A DNA stretch of 64,000 nucleotides from positions 310,001 through 374,000 of the forward strand of contig NZ_SMGE01000001.1 in the NCBI RefSeq assembly GCF_004339525.1, written 5' to 3'. The translations under genes and the position numbers were made by a program. The notes beneath the pieces are model-generated. The model saw only the letters and a program-made list of their open reading frames with translations. It did not search any database and was not told the origin of the DNA. Positions 1-8,402 of the stretch are shown here, piece after piece. Origin of the DNA: Flavobacterium sp. 90. Lineage in GTDB: Bacteria > Bacteroidota > Bacteroidia > Flavobacteriales > Flavobacteriaceae. The first letter of the stretch is position 1. Each line of letters begins with the position of its first letter.

Positions 1-649
1 GTATGAATATACATTGATTTTAGAAGCTGATGCTTTGCCAGAAAACGACGATTACCTTAAAAATTATATCGAAGCTTTATCAGAATCAACTAAAGTAATT
101 TTTGGTGGCGTTAAATATCCTGATGCTATTCCTTCAAAAGAAAAATTATTGCGCTGGAAATACGGAAAAAATAGAGAAACTAAATCTATAAATCATAGAC
201 TTAAAAACACTTACGATTTCGTTTTTACATGGAATTTACTTTTAAAAAAAGAAATTCTTTTACAATTTCCCTTTCCGGAATTTATTCACGAATATGGTTA
301 TGAAGATTTTATTTTTATAGAAAATCTGCGTTTAAATTCAGTTCCGGTTATTCATATCGAAAATTATTTAATTCATCACAACGGCGAAAGCAGCGCTGAC
401 TTTATTAGAAAATCTGAAAGAGCCTCCAGAAATTTATACGATTTAGTTGAATTACATAAAATTGATCCTAAAAGTATTCGGTTAAGTAATTTTTATGAAC
501 GCTTAAAAAAGCTACACCTTATTCCAATTGTAAAAGCCATTTATAAAACAACCAAGAAACAGATTATAGCGAACCTAACATCAAATAATCCGAGCCTATA
601 TTTGCTGGATTTTTACAAATTAGGATACTACGCTAATTTAAAAAAATAA
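1..649 (+). CDS. Glycosyltransferase family 2, 5'-truncated by window edge
   Basis: The reading frame is open from base 2, so the gene begins upstream; the TTG at 14 is an internal leucine, not a start. The visible part opens with YEYTLILEADALPEND, a GT-A-type strand followed by an acidic metal-binding segment (EAD), as in GT2 enzymes that move a sugar from a nucleotide donor to a lipid-linked glycan. Further on, EFIHEYGYEDFIFIENLR resembles the Trp/Gly-Glu-Asp acceptor-site region of GT2 proteins. No membrane segment is visible. It lies 6 bp before the next glycosyltransferase on the same strand, so they are probably one operon. Substrate and linkage cannot be told. Confidence 0.8.
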   Translation, partial: YEYTLILEADALPENDDYLKNYIEALSESTKVIFGGVKYPDAIPSKEKLLRWKYGKNRETKSINHRLKNTYDFVFTWNLLLKKEILLQFPFPEFIHEYGYEDFIFIENLRLNSVPVIHIENYLIHHNGESSADFIRKSERASRNLYDLVELHKIDPKSIRLSNFYERLKKLHLIPIVKAIYKTTKKQIIANLTSNNPSLYLLDFYKLGYYANLKK

Positions 650-655
650 ACGATT

Positions 656-1591
656 ATGGTATTTTTTTCTGTTATCATTCCGTTATACAACAAAGAAAAT
701 CATATTGAAAACACCATAAAAAGTGTTCTCGATCAAACTTTTATTGATTACGAAATTATTGTTATTAACGATGGTTCTACAGATAAAAGTGAAGCTCTCG
801 CACTTGAATTTAATGACGACAGAATCCAAATTTACAATCAAAAAAATCAAGGTGTTTCTACAGCCAGAAATCTTGGAATAGAAAAATCAAAAGGAAAACT
901 TATCGCTTTTCTCGATGCTGATGATTATTGGTTCCCGAATCATTTAGAAGAATTAGCTCAATTATATCAAGATTTGCCAAATTGCGGAATCTATTGTTCT
1001 CGTTATAAAATTAAAACCGCTAAAAATCATTTTCAAACTCCAGTTTATTCCGGAATTGACAAAGAATTTTGTGGCATTGTAGCAGATTCTTTTTATTCTA
1101 ATCAGCCTTTTAGAATCACCTGGACTTCTTGTTTAGCAATTCCAAAGGATATATTAGAAAATTTTGGAGGATTTACACCAAATGTTACAAACGGTCAGGA
1201 TCTGGAACTTTGGACAAAAATTGCTATAAAATATCCGGTTGCAATTACAAATACAATTACTGCAATCTATAATAATGATATTCCAAATAGTCTTGCCAAG
1301 AAGAATATTGATTCCATGACTTTAATGGATTTTGAGCAATTTAAAATCGCCGAACAACAAAATCCTTCTCTGAAAAAGTTTCTGGATTTATATAGAATCG
1401 AATATGGTTTTCGATATTATGTATTTGGAAATAAAGACAAAAGCACTTTCTATCTAAAAGATGTCGACAGCAAAAACATCGGCTTAAAGATTCGGTTTTT
1501 ATTGAAATTGCCTCCTTTTTGTTTACGCTTTCTTTTTAGGTTAAAGAATTCTTTAAAAAGAAACGGATTTGACTTTTCTATTTACGACTAG
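656..1591 (+). CDS. Glycosyltransferase family 2
   Basis: This 311-residue protein has a full N-terminal GT-A fold. SVIIPLYNKE starts the first strand, INDGSTD (residues 37-43) is the nucleotide-binding turn, and FLDADD (85-90) carries the DxD metal/donor-phosphate motif. The C-terminal third is basic and hydrophobic (LLKLPPFCLRFLFRLKNS), as in peripheral membrane glycosyltransferases that work at the cytoplasmic face. It follows another GT2 gene by 6 bp. Its last 14 bp overlap the 3' end of the convergent ketoisomerase gene. It probably adds one residue of the surface polysaccharide repeat; donor and acceptor are unknown. Confidence 0.88.
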   Translation: MVFFSVIIPLYNKENHIENTIKSVLDQTFIDYEIIVINDGSTDKSEALALEFNDDRIQIYNQKNQGVSTARNLGIEKSKGKLIAFLDADDYWFPNHLEELAQLYQDLPNCGIYCSRYKIKTAKNHFQTPVYSGIDKEFCGIVADSFYSNQPFRITWTSCLAIPKDILENFGGFTPNVTNGQDLELWTKIAIKYPVAITNTITAIYNNDIPNSLAKKNIDSMTLMDFEQFKIAEQQNPSLKKFLDLYRIEYGFRYYVFGNKDKSTFYLKDVDSKNIGLKIRFLLKLPPFCLRFLFRLKNSLKRNGFDFSIYD

Positions 1592-1988
1592 AATATTTTA
1601 CAAATTCATCAAAATCTCTGATATAATCTTCTTCAATATAAACTTCTGACGCCACAACAAGGCAAACAGAACCTGAAGAAAAATTTTGAAGTTCGCGCCA
1701 AATCCCCGGATTAATCAATAAACCTTCATAAGGCTTGTTTAAAGTAACAATTTGTTCGTTTTCTCCATCATTCAAAACCACATCAAAACTCCCGCTTAAG
1801 GCTACTAAAAATTGCTGCAAATTTTTATGTGCATGTCCGCCTCTTTCGGCTCCACTAGGAACATCATAGAGATAATAAACTCGCTTTATTTCAAACGGAA
1901 TTGTGTCATTTTCTATAACAGATATATTCCCTCGTCTCTCCTCGATTTTAGGAAGTTTTATTAGTTCTATTTTGTTCTTCAAATTCAT
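1578..1988 (-). CDS. dTDP-4-keto-6-deoxyhexose 3,4-ketoisomerase (FdtA/QdtA, WxcM-like cupin)
   Basis: A 136-residue RmlC-like cupin. The conserved stretch RGGHAHKNLQQF holds His52 and His54, matching the catalytic histidine pair of FdtA/QdtA, and NPGIWRELQNFS matches the family's second conserved block. Known family members move the keto group of dTDP-4-keto-6-deoxyglucose from C4 to C3, making the substrate for a PLP-dependent 3-aminotransferase. Such an aminotransferase is encoded at 6053-7153, which supports the assignment. FdtA and QdtA differ in C4 stereochemistry and cannot be separated by eye. The start codon overlaps the stop of the upstream minus-strand glycosyltransferase by 4 bp, so the two are translationally coupled. 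Confidence 0.85.
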   Translation of the reverse strand: MNLKNKIELIKLPKIEERRGNISVIENDTIPFEIKRVYYLYDVPSGAERGGHAHKNLQQFLVALSGSFDVVLNDGENEQIVTLNKPYEGLLINPGIWRELQNFSSGSVCLVVASEVYIEEDYIRDFDEFVKYSSRK

Positions 1989-2818
1989 TTTATACGCTTA
2001 TAATTTAAATGCCCTTGTTTTGCAATCTTAAGGATTTTATTCAGCATTATCCATTTTATTTTTCGTTGTTTCAAATCAAAAAATGCTTTAATAAAAATCC
2101 ATATTTTATACTTGTGGCGAAAAATTCGGGTAAACAAAGCGCCTTGAATATAATAATTTTCTAAAATACTTCTTTTTTTAGAAGTTGTTTTAGAATCATG
2201 ACTTACGATTACTTCGGGAATAAAAACCAATTGTTCTTTTTTATTTTTCAAATCAAATAAAAAGATCACTTCCTCGCCCATTTCGAAAGCACTTCTTAAG
2301 CCAAAATTTTCATCAAATTCAATTTCTAAATGTTCAATTTTATCTTTCTTTAAAGTAATTTCAATCGAACTTGTATTAAAAATATCAAATGAATTGAGCT
2401 TTGTTTTAGGAACTAATGGATATTTTTTCAAAAACGAATCATCTTTCTGAATTGCAGAAAATGTTATTGCTGCAGCATTTTTATAATCATTATGTGAAGT
2501 GATAATTTTCGAAAGAAAATCTTCCTGATAAACCACATCATCATCTGCAATAAGAAGAATTTTGCCCGTTGCATTTTTCAAAGCAAGATTTCTGCTTTTT
2601 GACAATCCAGTTTCAAAGGAATTAAAAACTCGAACATTGGGATAATCAGAAACTAAAAGTTGATCGTTATTCGTTTGATTTACAATTAGAATAGAAAAAT
2701 GCGAGAAATGAGAAAAAGGAAACATTGGAATCAAAAAATCGAGCGAGTTTTTGTTCATAGTAGAAATCAAAATTTCAACATCCGTTTCTTTATAAACAGT
2801 TTCCAATTGTTCCTTCAT
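1985..2818 (-). CDS. Glycosyltransferase family 2 (divergent)
   Basis: The protein is 277 residues from the ATG at 2818. A longer frame begins at a TTG at 2827, but that TTG is part of a TATATTTG promoter element, so ATG 2818 is preferred. The N-terminus (EILISTMNKNSL) is a shortened GT2 opening. GLSKSRNLAL (residues 71-80) and ADDDV (91-95) correspond to the usual GL..ARN helix and DxD motif. The C-terminus has no clear transmembrane helix. It is coupled by a 4-bp overlap to the ketoisomerase gene downstream. It presumably acts in the same polysaccharide pathway; the sugar is unknown. Confidence 0.78.
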   Translation of the reverse strand: MKEQLETVYKETDVEILISTMNKNSLDFLIPMFPFSHFSHFSILIVNQTNNDQLLVSDYPNVRVFNSFETGLSKSRNLALKNATGKILLIADDDVVYQEDFLSKIITSHNDYKNAAAITFSAIQKDDSFLKKYPLVPKTKLNSFDIFNTSSIEITLKKDKIEHLEIEFDENFGLRSAFEMGEEVIFLFDLKNKKEQLVFIPEVIVSHDSKTTSKKRSILENYYIQGALFTRIFRHKYKIWIFIKAFFDLKQRKIKWIMLNKILKIAKQGHLNYKRIK

Positions 2819-2824
2819 AATAAA

Positions 2825-2832
2825 CAAATATA
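2825..2832 (-). promoter_or_regulatory. -7 promoter element TATATTTG
   Basis: Exact match to the Bacteroidota -7 consensus TAnnTTTG, read on the minus strand. It ends 6 nt before ATG 2818, which leaves almost no room for a 5' leader. No clear -33 TTG was found. Confidence 0.5.
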
Positions 2833-2871
2833 GAAAATCCTTGAAAACATTTAAATCGATTCGATACTATA

Positions 2872-2899
2872 TTGACTATTTTTGATTTCTATATCTTTA
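2872..2899 (+). promoter_or_regulatory. Promoter: TTG -33 and TATCTTTA -7
   Basis: TTGAC at 2872-2876 is followed, 17 nt after the TTG, by TATCTTTA at 2892-2899, one base off TAnnTTTG. It is placed 28 nt before the ATG of the glycosyltransferase at 2928. The oppositely directed promoter at 2825-2832 lies in the same gap. Confidence 0.5.
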
Positions 2900-2927
2900 C
2901 ACTTCAATTCTCATTCTAATTAATTTT

Positions 2928-3812
2928 ATGCAAAATAGTCCGTTAGTAAGCGTTATTTGTATGTGCTATAATCATGAAAAGTATGTGGTTCAATCCTTAA
3001 ATTCCGTACTCAATCAAACCTACAAAAACATACAAATTATTATTGCTAATGATTCAAGTACAGATGATTCTGATAACGCAATTAAAAACTGGCTTCTGAC
3101 TCATTCTGATATTGCATATATTAATAACACCATTAATTTAGGAAATACAAAAACTTTTAATAAAGCATTAAAACTTGCCAAAGGAGATTATATAATTGAT
3201 TTAGCCGCAGATGATGTTTTACTGGAAAATTGTATCGAAAAACAACTAAATACTTTCATAAATTCAAAATTTGACAATGTTGGTATCGTATATGGAAACG
3301 CCGAATTGATCTCAGAAAACAATTCTCATAATGGCTATTATTATGAAGTAAACTCAAATAAAGAAGTAATTGAAAAACCGGCTTCGGGAGACATTTATTT
3401 ATCTATGCTAAGCCAAAATAGCAAAATATGTTCTGTTTCTTCTATGATAAAAAGAACAGTTTTAGATAATTTAAATGGTTATGATGAAAATCTAGCATAC
3501 GAAGATTTAGATTTATGGATTCGCGCGTCAAGACTTTATAATTTTGATTTTACAGATAGTATTTTAGTTCAAAAAAGAGAATTGGAAAATTCGTTAGGAT
3601 CTCAGTTTTTTAAAAAATTAAACCCCAGAACCCGAAAAATAAATCGTTCTACTTATCTTGTCATTAAAAAGGCAATTGCGTTAAACGAAACAAAAAAAGA
3701 AAACAGAGCTTTATTAAAACGACTTCATTTTGAAATGGATAAAAGTTTTCAAACCTATGATTTTATATTATTGCTAAAATATATTCCGTTGGAAATTAAA
3801 TTAAGGTTTTAA
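2928..3812 (+). CDS. Glycosyltransferase family 2
   Basis: A 294-residue protein with a complete GT2 domain. PLVSVICMCYNHEKYV is the first strand and helix, ANDSSTDDS (residues 40-48) the nucleotide-binding loop, and DLAADD (91-96) the DxD-like motif. YDENLAYEDLDLWIRASR (from about residue 187) is the typical acceptor-side ED..LW helix. It is transcribed alone, facing the minus-strand SGNH gene, and its 3' end overlaps that gene by 12 bp. It has its own promoter at 2872-2899. Role: one transfer step in surface glycan synthesis; specificity unknown. Confidence 0.88.
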   Translation: MQNSPLVSVICMCYNHEKYVVQSLNSVLNQTYKNIQIIIANDSSTDDSDNAIKNWLLTHSDIAYINNTINLGNTKTFNKALKLAKGDYIIDLAADDVLLENCIEKQLNTFINSKFDNVGIVYGNAELISENNSHNGYYYEVNSNKEVIEKPASGDIYLSMLSQNSKICSVSSMIKRTVLDNLNGYDENLAYEDLDLWIRASRLYNFDFTDSILVQKRELENSLGSQFFKKLNPRTRKINRSTYLVIKKAIALNETKKENRALLKRLHFEMDKSFQTYDFILLLKYIPLEIKLRF

Positions 3813-4742
3813 TATTTGTTTGTTTTTCTGTTTTAAAAAATCGGCTACAATCTGGGAGCATTTTTCTGCACCTAAATTATGCAAATGATCTGCATCGTAA
3901 AAATCATCATTCGTAAAACGTGAATCATTAAATAAATTGAGATAAGAAACATTCGGATTCATTTTTTGAAGTAACACTGCACATTTAAAAATCTTGTTTA
4001 ATTTTTTCTTATTGACTTTTGCAGCATAATTTTTAGATACAGGTATTGTTATTAAAACCACATTAATTCCTTTACTTTTACATTTTGCAATAATGGATTC
4101 AAGTATAGTAATATTCTCGGTAAAATCAGTTAAATTATCCTCGTGCCTTTTGATTGCTGCAACTGCATTTTCTTCTATATTTAAAACTTTCTTTTGCTTG
4201 GTATAATTTGTACCGAAACCATTTTTATTACAATCAACAATAGTTTTATCAATGAAATAACGAGTCGCCAACTTTAAATTTGAATTAAAACTTTTTGTCC
4301 CTGATATAAAATAATTATTGCGGTCGTACCAATTAATTATCGGAACGTTAAGATCCATATAATATTTATAATAATATTTTCGCCAGATATCTTCATCCGT
4401 ATTTTTGAGCTGACTTAAACTTGTATAATCTATATTTAAAACAATGGTTTTAAGCTTTTTAAACTTATCGATATGTTTATCGAACAAAAGTTTATCGAAA
4501 TATAATGATTGACTAATATTGGCTAAATTATAAGTTGGTTTATCAAAAAAAACTGGATTTAATCCGTAAAAAGTATGTGAATTTCCTAAAATTAATATCT
4601 CTGTATCTTGGTATTTTTCTAAAACACTTTCATTCTTTATGGTATAATTATTTGGCACTATTCGGTAAAAAATCTCAATGGAAATGAGCACCAATAAAAT
4701 TGGAGATAAAAAAACAAATACTTTCCGAATTAGTTTCCTCAT
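3801..4742 (-). CDS. Membrane-anchored SGNH-like (DltD/AlgX-type) protein, possible glycan O-acyl hydrolase/transferase
   Basis: The preferred start is ATG 4742 (313 residues), because an N-terminal hydrophobic anchor (VFVFLSPILLVLISIEIFY) then follows a basic MRKLIRK. The longer frame to 4805 would run into the flippase gene. ILGNSHTFYGLNP places a Ser55-centred GxSH block I, and DADHLHNLGA supplies the Asp284/His287 block V pair, so the SGNH catalytic set appears complete. Related proteins acetylate or de-acetylate polysaccharides outside the cytoplasmic membrane. The position between a glycosyltransferase and a Wzx-type flippase fits decoration of the exported glycan. The exact activity is inferred. 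Confidence 0.65.
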   Translation of the reverse strand: MRKLIRKVFVFLSPILLVLISIEIFYRIVPNNYTIKNESVLEKYQDTEILILGNSHTFYGLNPVFFDKPTYNLANISQSLYFDKLLFDKHIDKFKKLKTIVLNIDYTSLSQLKNTDEDIWRKYYYKYYMDLNVPIINWYDRNNYFISGTKSFNSNLKLATRYFIDKTIVDCNKNGFGTNYTKQKKVLNIEENAVAAIKRHEDNLTDFTENITILESIIAKCKSKGINVVLITIPVSKNYAAKVNKKKLNKIFKCAVLLQKMNPNVSYLNLFNDSRFTNDDFYDADHLHNLGAEKCSQIVADFLKQKNKQILKP

Positions 4743-4773
4743 TAAAATTGAAAATAAATAATAATTCTTTGTC

Positions 4774-6081
4774 TTAACAAAACAAATTCTTTCTAAAATA
4801 CACACAAAGTACCATCAAATAAAGAAAATTATCCAAAGCTTGCGCCAAAACAACTCCTTCAATTCCGAAAATTTGGATAAAATAAAGACTTGAAAAATAT
4901 AAAACTGCAAGTGATAGCAACTCTGAGATTATAAAAGCAACGGTCATTTTTTTAGCCAAAAACTGAAAACCTAAAATCAAAGAACATACTTTAAAAACAT
5001 CACCTAATAATTGTCCTAAAAATAAACTTTCGACAGGAAGAAAATCGGCTGTAAAAAGCAGTTTTATGATAAAAAAACGTAAAAAATAAATGATCGTAAC
5101 TCCAATAATAAAAACAGGTAAAATCGTTTTATAGTAACTCCAAAATATGGATTTCGTTTCTTGATCTGTTTTAGAATTTGATAATTTCGGTAAAAAATAA
5201 ACGCTTAAAAGAGTCGAGACAAATAACAAATAATAAGACGAAATTCTAGTCATTGTTTCCCAATATCCTGCCTGATCAATCCCTAAAGTTTGTATCACAT
5301 TATTCCGGATTGCCAGAAAAACCAAAGGTCCGAAAACTGCCGAAACCAACGCCATTAAAGAATAAGACGATAAGTTTTTTATGATTCTAAAATCGAATAA
5401 ACGAAATCTAATTGTAGCAAAAAAAGCAATTTCTTTATTGATGAAATAAAACGTTACAAAAAACAACAAAGCTGGCGAAATAACAACAGCCAATAAAGCT
5501 CCTAAAGTTTTAAATTTTAAAATCAATAACACCGAAACCAACAATCCGATTGTATTACCAATACAATTGATCCAGATTACTTTCTTGAACTTTCCTAAAC
5601 CATTAATTACAGCAAGTAAAAAAATTGAAATTGCGTACCAAGGCAAAGCCAAAGCCAATATTTTAAATACTAAAGAAAATTCAAAATTATCTCCGAAGAT
5701 TCTGTTATTCCAGAAAGAAGCCAGAAAAAACAAAAGTCCGCTTAAGACTATTACAACTATTAATAATGTTATAAAAACTGTAGCAATTATCTTTTCTAGT
5801 TCGGTTTTATTTTTCTCGTTTTCGGCAACATATTTTACAATTCCGCTCTGGAAACCCAATGTGGAAACACTTTCCAGCGAAGTCAAAAAATTACGTAGAT
5901 TTCCAACCAAAGCCATTCCGCTTGGACCAACAAAAACCGCCAATAATTTTGAAGTAATTAATCCAATACCAATTTTCAAGATTACGCTCAAACTGTTTAA
6001 AGAAGAGATTCTAAACAAATTATTTTGAGTATATTTTTTAAGGAAATTCAAGTTAGTATTTATTAATAATTTCAATAACAA
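4774..6081 (-). CDS. Wzx-type polysaccharide (O-antigen) flippase
   Basis: A very hydrophobic 435-residue protein with about 12-14 predicted membrane segments. The N-terminus (SLNSLSVILKIGIGLITSK, then FVGPSGMALVGNLRNF) resembles WzxE-like O-antigen translocases of the MATE/PST superfamily. These flip undecaprenyl-diphosphate-linked oligosaccharides across the inner membrane. The frame from 6081 overlaps the aminotransferase 3' end by 29 bp. A TTG at 6051, directly after that gene's stop, would give a non-overlapping start at NLNFLKKY and is a real alternative. It sits between the sugar-modifying genes and the SGNH gene, consistent with export of the finished repeat unit. Confidence 0.85.
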   Translation of the reverse strand: MLLKLLINTNLNFLKKYTQNNLFRISSLNSLSVILKIGIGLITSKLLAVFVGPSGMALVGNLRNFLTSLESVSTLGFQSGIVKYVAENEKNKTELEKIIATVFITLLIVVIVLSGLLFFLASFWNNRIFGDNFEFSLVFKILALALPWYAISIFLLAVINGLGKFKKVIWINCIGNTIGLLVSVLLILKFKTLGALLAVVISPALLFFVTFYFINKEIAFFATIRFRLFDFRIIKNLSSYSLMALVSAVFGPLVFLAIRNNVIQTLGIDQAGYWETMTRISSYYLLFVSTLLSVYFLPKLSNSKTDQETKSIFWSYYKTILPVFIIGVTIIYFLRFFIIKLLFTADFLPVESLFLGQLLGDVFKVCSLILGFQFLAKKMTVAFIISELLSLAVLYFSSLYFIQIFGIEGVVLAQALDNFLYLMVLCVYFRKNLFC

Positions 6082-7153
6082 AACTAACTTCTTCTTCTGT
6101 TAAAACAGGACTTATTGGCAAACTTAAAACCTCATTATGAATTTGTTCCGTTATCGGGAAGGATAAAGTATTCCATTGCGAAAATGCCTTTTGTTGATGT
6201 GGCGGAACGGGATAATGAATAATCGATTGAATGTTATTCTGATTTAAATAATCCTGAAAATCATCTCTGTTTTTGGTACGAATGACAAACAAATGAAAAA
6301 CATGATTATTCGAAAAATCCCAAACAGGAAGTATTATTTTATCGTTTTTAATTTCAGATAAATAACGTTTTGCAATTGTTCTTCGGTTTTCATTCTCTAC
6401 ATCTAAATTTGGTAATTTCAAGTTTAAAAATGAAGCCTGAATTTCATCTAATCTTGAATTTACGCCAATATAATCGCTGTAATATTTTTTATCAGAACCA
6501 TAATTCCGAAGCGAAAAAAGCACTTTTGCCAATTCTGAATCATTTGTGGTTATTGCACCGCCATCGCCCAAACAGCCTAAGTTTTTTGCTGGATAAAAAC
6601 TATACGCGCTGGCTGATTTTAGATTGTAGATTTTAGATTTTAGATTGCTGATCGCTCCATGAGATTGTGCTGCATCTTCTACAACTATTAGATTATTATC
6701 TCTTGCGATTTCGTTGATTTTATCCATTTCAGCCAATTGTCCGTATAAGTGAACGGCTAAAATTGCTTTTGTTTTTGAAGTGATTTTCCCCTGAATTAAA
6801 TCAGGATTTATGTTGTAGGTTTCTAACTTTGGCTCGACCAAAACCGGAACTAAATCGGCTTGTAAAATTGCCAAAATACTGGCGATATAAGTATTTGCAG
6901 GAACGATAACTTCGTCGCCTTTTTGGATTTTCCCTAAAGCTATATATCCTTTAAAAATCAGAGTCAAAGCATCTAAACCATTCCCTACTCCAATACAATA
7001 TTGGGTTTGGCAATATTCAGCGAAAGCTTTTTCAAATGTTTCAACTTCTTTCCCCAAAATATACCAGCCATTATCGAGAACCAATTTCAGTTTTTCCTGA
7101 AAAGCGGTTTCATATGGTGCGTTGATTTTTTTTAGATCCAGAAATGGTATCAT
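6053..7153 (-). CDS. dTDP-3-amino-3,6-dideoxyhexose aminotransferase (DegT/DnrJ/EryC1/StrS; FdtB/QdtB-like)
   Basis: A 366-residue PLP-dependent sugar aminotransferase of normal family length. GNGLDALTL (residues 57-65) binds the cofactor phosphate, VVEDAAQSHGA (157-167) contains the pyridine-binding Asp160, and SFYPAKNLG (185-193) holds the Schiff-base Lys190. Partnered with the 3,4-ketoisomerase at 1578, it should make dTDP-3-amino-3,6-dideoxy-galactose or -glucose. One oddity is residues 168-180 (ISNLKSKIYNLKS), encoded by 6614-6652. This is a low-complexity tract matching the intergenic ATTTTAGATT-type repeat, where the family usually has a G-K-x-G-SxGD-like segment. A TATTTTTG element lies 20 nt upstream. 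Confidence 0.87.
   Translation of the reverse strand: MIPFLDLKKINAPYETAFQEKLKLVLDNGWYILGKEVETFEKAFAEYCQTQYCIGVGNGLDALTLIFKGYIALGKIQKGDEVIVPANTYIASILAILQADLVPVLVEPKLETYNINPDLIQGKITSKTKAILAVHLYGQLAEMDKINEIARDNNLIVVEDAAQSHGAISNLKSKIYNLKSASAYSFYPAKNLGCLGDGGAITTNDSELAKVLFSLRNYGSDKKYYSDYIGVNSRLDEIQASFLNLKLPNLDVENENRRTIAKRYLSEIKNDKIILPVWDFSNNHVFHLFVIRTKNRDDFQDYLNQNNIQSIIHYPVPPHQQKAFSQWNTLSFPITEQIHNEVLSLPISPVLTEEEVSFVIEIINKY
6617..6652. repeat. ATTTTAGATT-type repeat tract inside a coding sequence
   Basis: The bases read as tandem copies of TTTTAGATTG/TTTTAGATTT and keep the aminotransferase frame open. Similar words occur outside genes at 24330-24370 (reverse complement) and around 56204-56245. This suggests repeat-derived sequence within the gene. 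Confidence 0.6.
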
Positions 7154-7167
7154 TGTTTTTAATTTAT

Positions 7168-8145
7168 TTAAACAAAAATACCATTTAACTTATTATAATT
7201 GGAAGTTTCAACTTCATAAAAATCATGAATTATAGTGCTTGCGCCAAAACTTTCTTTCCAATATGCTAATCCTTCGTTTAGATTTCTTCCTTGATTTTCA
7301 TTCGAAATTCCAAAATCAAAAAATCGCTTTCCAGCAAATCTTTCCTGAATCAAATAATGAAATAAATAATCCAAACTTCCCAGATTTTCCTGATTTTCGT
7401 TTTTCGAAATATACTGACAATGTGCTACGGTTTCTGTTTCGAAAACTGTAGTTCCAGCCACAATTTTATCTTCGAAATAAACATTAAACTGGTGAATATT
7501 TTTAGGAAAATGAGTTTTTAAATAGTTCATTTCTTTTACAGAATGAACAGGATTTGCGCTATGTTTTTTATTTAAATTCGGAATCAAAACTTCATTCCAA
7601 AACAAATCAAAATCAGTTTCTTCTTCAATAATCAATTGATTTGAAACTCCTTTTTGAAAACCTCTTTTTCTGATTTTAGAAGTCTTATTTTCTTGCGATA
7701 AATCGATAACCGAAAGTGAATCTCGTCGGACTAATTTTGCTTCAGCTAAAAACAAAGCATACAAAATTTCTTCCGCAGGTTTTAAATGATAGATTGAGGG
7801 AAGTGATTTTAAGTGTAGTTTTTGAAAATTATTTTCCATCAAAAAAAGCAAAATAGCTCTGAAAATTTCTATAACCGTCGCTAATTTCGTTTGCTCTTTA
7901 CAGACTAAACCTCCGTAAGTAAGTCCTTGATGTGAATAAATAGAATTTCCGGTTTTATTTGCCGGTAAAACGCTGATTAATTTCTCATCTTCGAAAACCA
8001 AAAGCGAAAAATCTTCAAAACGATCTTGGTGATATTCCATAAAATCACGACAAAATAAAAACGTAGCATTTTTAGCCTGACTTATAAAGTCATTCCAGAT
8101 TTGATAATCGTTTTTGTCGTATTGTTTTACGGTAAACTTTGTCAT
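7168..8145 (-). CDS. FemAB-like GNAT-fold N-acyltransferase
   Basis: A 325-residue soluble protein with the split-GNAT layout of FemAB/BioF2-like enzymes. The first half has LLVFEDEKLISVLPA and YSHQGLTYGGLV; the second has LNKKHSANPVH, VYFEDKIVAGTTVFET and FFDFGISNENQGRNLNEGL, the last being typical of FemAB-like acyltransferase domains. It is 14 bp upstream of the sugar aminotransferase on the same strand. A role in acylating the 3-amino group of the sugar is therefore reasonable, replacing the hexapeptide-repeat acetyltransferase (FdtC/QdtC) usual in this pathway. That role is inferred from position; family membership is better supported. Confidence 0.72.
   Translation of the reverse strand: MTKFTVKQYDKNDYQIWNDFISQAKNATFLFCRDFMEYHQDRFEDFSLLVFEDEKLISVLPANKTGNSIYSHQGLTYGGLVCKEQTKLATVIEIFRAILLFLMENNFQKLHLKSLPSIYHLKPAEEILYALFLAEAKLVRRDSLSVIDLSQENKTSKIRKRGFQKGVSNQLIIEEETDFDLFWNEVLIPNLNKKHSANPVHSVKEMNYLKTHFPKNIHQFNVYFEDKIVAGTTVFETETVAHCQYISKNENQENLGSLDYLFHYLIQERFAGKRFFDFGISNENQGRNLNEGLAYWKESFGASTIIHDFYEVETSNYNKLNGIFV
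7173..7180 (-). promoter_or_regulatory. -7 promoter element TATTTTTG
   Basis: Matches TAnnTTTG on the minus strand, 19 nt before the aminotransferase ATG at 7153. It lies inside the 3' end of the acyltransferase gene, so it would be an internal operon promoter. Confidence 0.4.
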
Positions 8146-8157
8146 TTTTTTTCTTTT

Positions 8158-8268
8158 GCCACGAATTTCACGAATTTACACTAATTTTTTATCGTGTAAA
8201 TCACGAAACAAATATGCGCATATTTTTTGAAGTCTCTATGATTCGTGAAAATTAGTGCAATTCGCGGC
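8158..8268. repeat. GCCACGAATT palindromic repeat, copy 1
   Basis: The arms are GCCACGAATTTCACGAATTT at the left and ATTAGTGCAATTCGCGGC at the right. It is closely similar over its whole length to the copy at 8403-8516, including the central CAAATATGnGCATATTTTTTGA. These two copies fill most of the 378-bp gap between the acyltransferase and TRIC-type genes. Confidence 0.9.
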
Positions 8269-8402
8269 TATCCTTTTTCTCTCAAAGGTTAAGCTCTTTT
8301 TTCAACAAACACTAGAAAAAATCTGTTTTTATCTGTGTTTTCACTTTAGCGAATCAGCGTCATCACCGTATGATTTACTCAGATTTAAGTTTGTTTTCTT
8401 TT

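Noticed and set aside
5567..6028. 153-codon plus-strand frame opposite the flippase gene
   Set aside because: Lysine/isoleucine-rich translation with no domain; it is the complement of a well-supported membrane protein gene.
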